Assembly (NCBI GenBank): GCA_000695325.1
Contig: AVPN01000194.1
Coordinates: 1 to 29,468 of the forward strand
DNA from: Pleurobrachia bachei
Taxonomy: Eukaryota; Ctenophora; Tentaculata; Cydippida; Pleurobrachiidae
Direction: 5' to 3'
DNA: 29,468 nt
Shown here piece by piece: positions 24,714 to 27,700 of the stretch. The translations under genes and the position numbers were made by a program. Each line of letters opens with the position of its first letter. Within the stretch, counting starts at the first letter, position 1. The notes below the pieces were generated by a model. It saw only the letters and a list, made by a program, of their open reading frames with translations. It was not told the DNA's origin and made no database searches.

Positions 24714-27700
24714 AGATACAGAGGAGGAGAGATAGTTAATGTGAGGTAATGAGGTCGATAGAGAGAAGAATGTGAGTGAGTAAAAGTTCCATGAAAATGT
24801 ACACGAAAATTAATTTACATGGTCATGTCAGTTGGATCAATTGTCACAATTATTTTTATTGAAATGAAAAAAAACGTACGTAAATGTCTTACTAACCTTG
24901 ATCATATACCGGGCGGAGAGAGCAAGAGAAAAGTAGAGAGCAGCGAGTGCAAACACAAACGCATAATTCCCCCAAATCAGATCGTGGGAAAAGTGAAGGT
25001 GTAGAGGGTTATCCACTATTACATTTCCCTCCGTAGAGCAGTTTCTTTGGTAGTACTCCACAAAACCTAGTAACCTAAACATAAGCAGAAAGAGTTATAA
25101 AGTTTCAAAAAAGGAAAAAAGGGAAGAGTTTAGATTTTCTAATCATATGCTAACACTGGACTTCAACACATAACTAACACAGAGCTCGATATAACATGTA
25201 CCTGGCGGGTAAGCTCTCCGGTTTGAGATGATCGTTAATAGGGTTAAACTGGTAAATATAAAGTGCTAATAGTTGGAGACCGGCCAAGAGAAATAGCACC
25301 AACTTTAGATGAGGCAACCTTCCAAATCGTACCTAGACATGGGACGATGTGTGTTAGTATAAATACCAGATATCATTGTTGAAATGACTTCAAAATTCAA
25401 ATACGTTTCAACTAGAAGTATTATTTTTGCATAAATCATCTAGTCGATTATATCCAGATTCCTAATTAATGATTCTGGGACCACTACTCACATTTACTGC
25501 CCGAAGGGTGGAAAGCGCTACGAATGAGATAAAGTAGATCCCCGAGATAAGGGATGGAGCAGCACAACCAGCACAGAGAAGACACAGAGTAGTAACCATG
25601 GGTTCAAGGGCACGCCATAACCGGGATAGCGACCTGTAAGCCGTAGGGGTACATAATTGAGGGTTATTACCAGGAAACGACCGAACCGGGTTTTTTTCCA
25701 CCGAACCGAACCGAACCGAATTTGAAAAACTTTTTACCGTACCGAACCGAACCGAACCGAACCGAATTTCGGTTACCGAACCGAACCGAACCATACCAAA
25801 CTTTTCCTGTTTAAATATTTCTCTAAAAAGTCATGGAGAGCACCGATCAAGGTGTTGAAAATCATTCTCTGAAATTTTGTAAAATAGTTTGAAAAACTTT
25901 TCGTGAAATAATTGAAAGAATCATAGCTGAAAAAGCCCGATTTCTGGCCATTTTTTGACCAAAAAATTCGGTGGTTCGGTCAAAATTTTCCACCGAACCG
26001 AACCGAACCGAACCGAATATTCGGTCGCTTCCTGAAAAATATACTATAATCCCCTTACTATAGATTCTTGGGTTAGGCAACTGGTCGGTATGGTCTCCAT
26101 TTCCCCCCGTACTCAGCTTCAACTCAGATCGGATAGTTTCATCTGAGATCATCCCGGCCGATCCAACCGCACTTTTCACCTAGTGGGGTGGTTAAGATGG
26201 TGTTACCGTGGTAACTTAATGTGTTACCGTGGTAACTTGGGGGTCACTGAATGTGTTACCGTGGTAGCCAATTCACCAATGAATGTGTTACCATGGTAAC
26301 CAGCTCACCAATGAATGTGTTACCATGGTAACCAGCTCACCAATGAATGTGTTACCATGGTAACCAGCTCACCAATGAATGTGTTACCATGGTAACCAGC
26401 TCACCAACGTAGAGCAGTTTCTTTGGTAGTACTCCACAAAACCTAGTAACCTAAACATAAGCAGAAAGAGTTATAAAGTTTCAAAAAAGGAAAAAAGGGA
26501 AGAGTTTAGATTTTCTAATCATATGCTAACACTGGACTTCAACACATAACTAACACAGAGCTCGATATAACATGTACCTGGCGGGTAAGCTCTCCGGTTT
26601 GAGATGATCGTTAATAGGGTTAAACTGGTAAATATAAAGTGCTAATAGTTGGAGACCGGCCAAGAGAAATAGCACCAACTTTAGATGAGGCAACCTTCCA
26701 AATCGTACCTAGACATGGGACGATGTGTGTTAGTATAAATACCAGATATCATTGTTGAAATGACTTCAAAATTCAAATACGTTTCAACTAGAAGTATTAT
26801 TTTTGCATAAATCATCTAGTCGATTATATCCAGATTCCTAATTAATGATTCTGGGACCACTACTCACATTTACTGCCCGAAGGGTGGAAAGCGCTACGAA
26901 TGAGATAAAGTAGATCCCCGAGATTAGGGATGGAGCAGCACAACCAGCACAGAGAAGACACAGAGAAGTAACCATGGGTTCAAGGGCACGCCACAACCGG
27001 GATAGCGACCTGTAAGCCGTAGGGTTACATAATTGAGGGTTATTAGGTTATTACAGTATGTTACCGGGGGGAATGTGGGTGAAATATATCTGTTACGTAA
27101 AATATATACTCCCAATTCAAAGCAGTTATAATACTACAAAATATTCTAACAAACACATACACTAATACCCTCCCCAACTTGATGGATGGTTCGAAGAGAC
27201 ACCCAGAAACTAACAAAACTAGCATACTAACACACAACCTAACACCCTCCCAACTTACAAGCCCTCCTCAGGTGGAGCTGTAGGAGAATTAAACGCCAAA
27301 ACCGTTGTTACAGCAGTGATTAGAAAGACTGCAAAGTCAGGGGCAATCAGCCGCAGTCTGTCCAATACAAGGGGTACTATATCTGAGCTGAGAGACTGAT
27401 ATCCAATGTTCATTAGCAGAATATTTGTGTTGTTACCTGTAGAAGATTGAGAGGCTGATAATTCGTATGCTATAATAATGGGGGGGGGGAGGGGGGGGGG
27501 TTACATTTTGGAATTCTGATGAACCCAATCGGTTTATAAAATGCCCCTCTAAATTACTCCAAATTGAATTTAACACGAACAGACACACACACGAACCAAC
27601 AATGTGTATATTGTCTATACGACACTGCACCTGCTAATAAGACACATACACCTGCTTCACACAATAGATAGCACATTAGTCTTTTATCAATACATTACTT

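Larger units (their letters stand above)
25032..25669. repeat. 638-bp duplication, copy 1 (partner 26408-27045)
   Basis: Offset is a constant 1376. Four substitutions seen, clustered towards the 25550-25669 end. The copies are separated by a TIR element, the orphan exon and a minisatellite. Confidence 0.95.
26408..27045. repeat. 638-bp duplication, copy 2
   Basis: Partner of 25032-25669. One end falls inside exon 6, the other at the target site of the TIR element found in copy 1. Confidence 0.95.

Noticed and set aside
25462-26179. Arg-Phe-Gly-Ser-Val repeat protein
   Set aside because: Translation of the CCGAA repeats inside the TIR element; no start or splice support as a gene.
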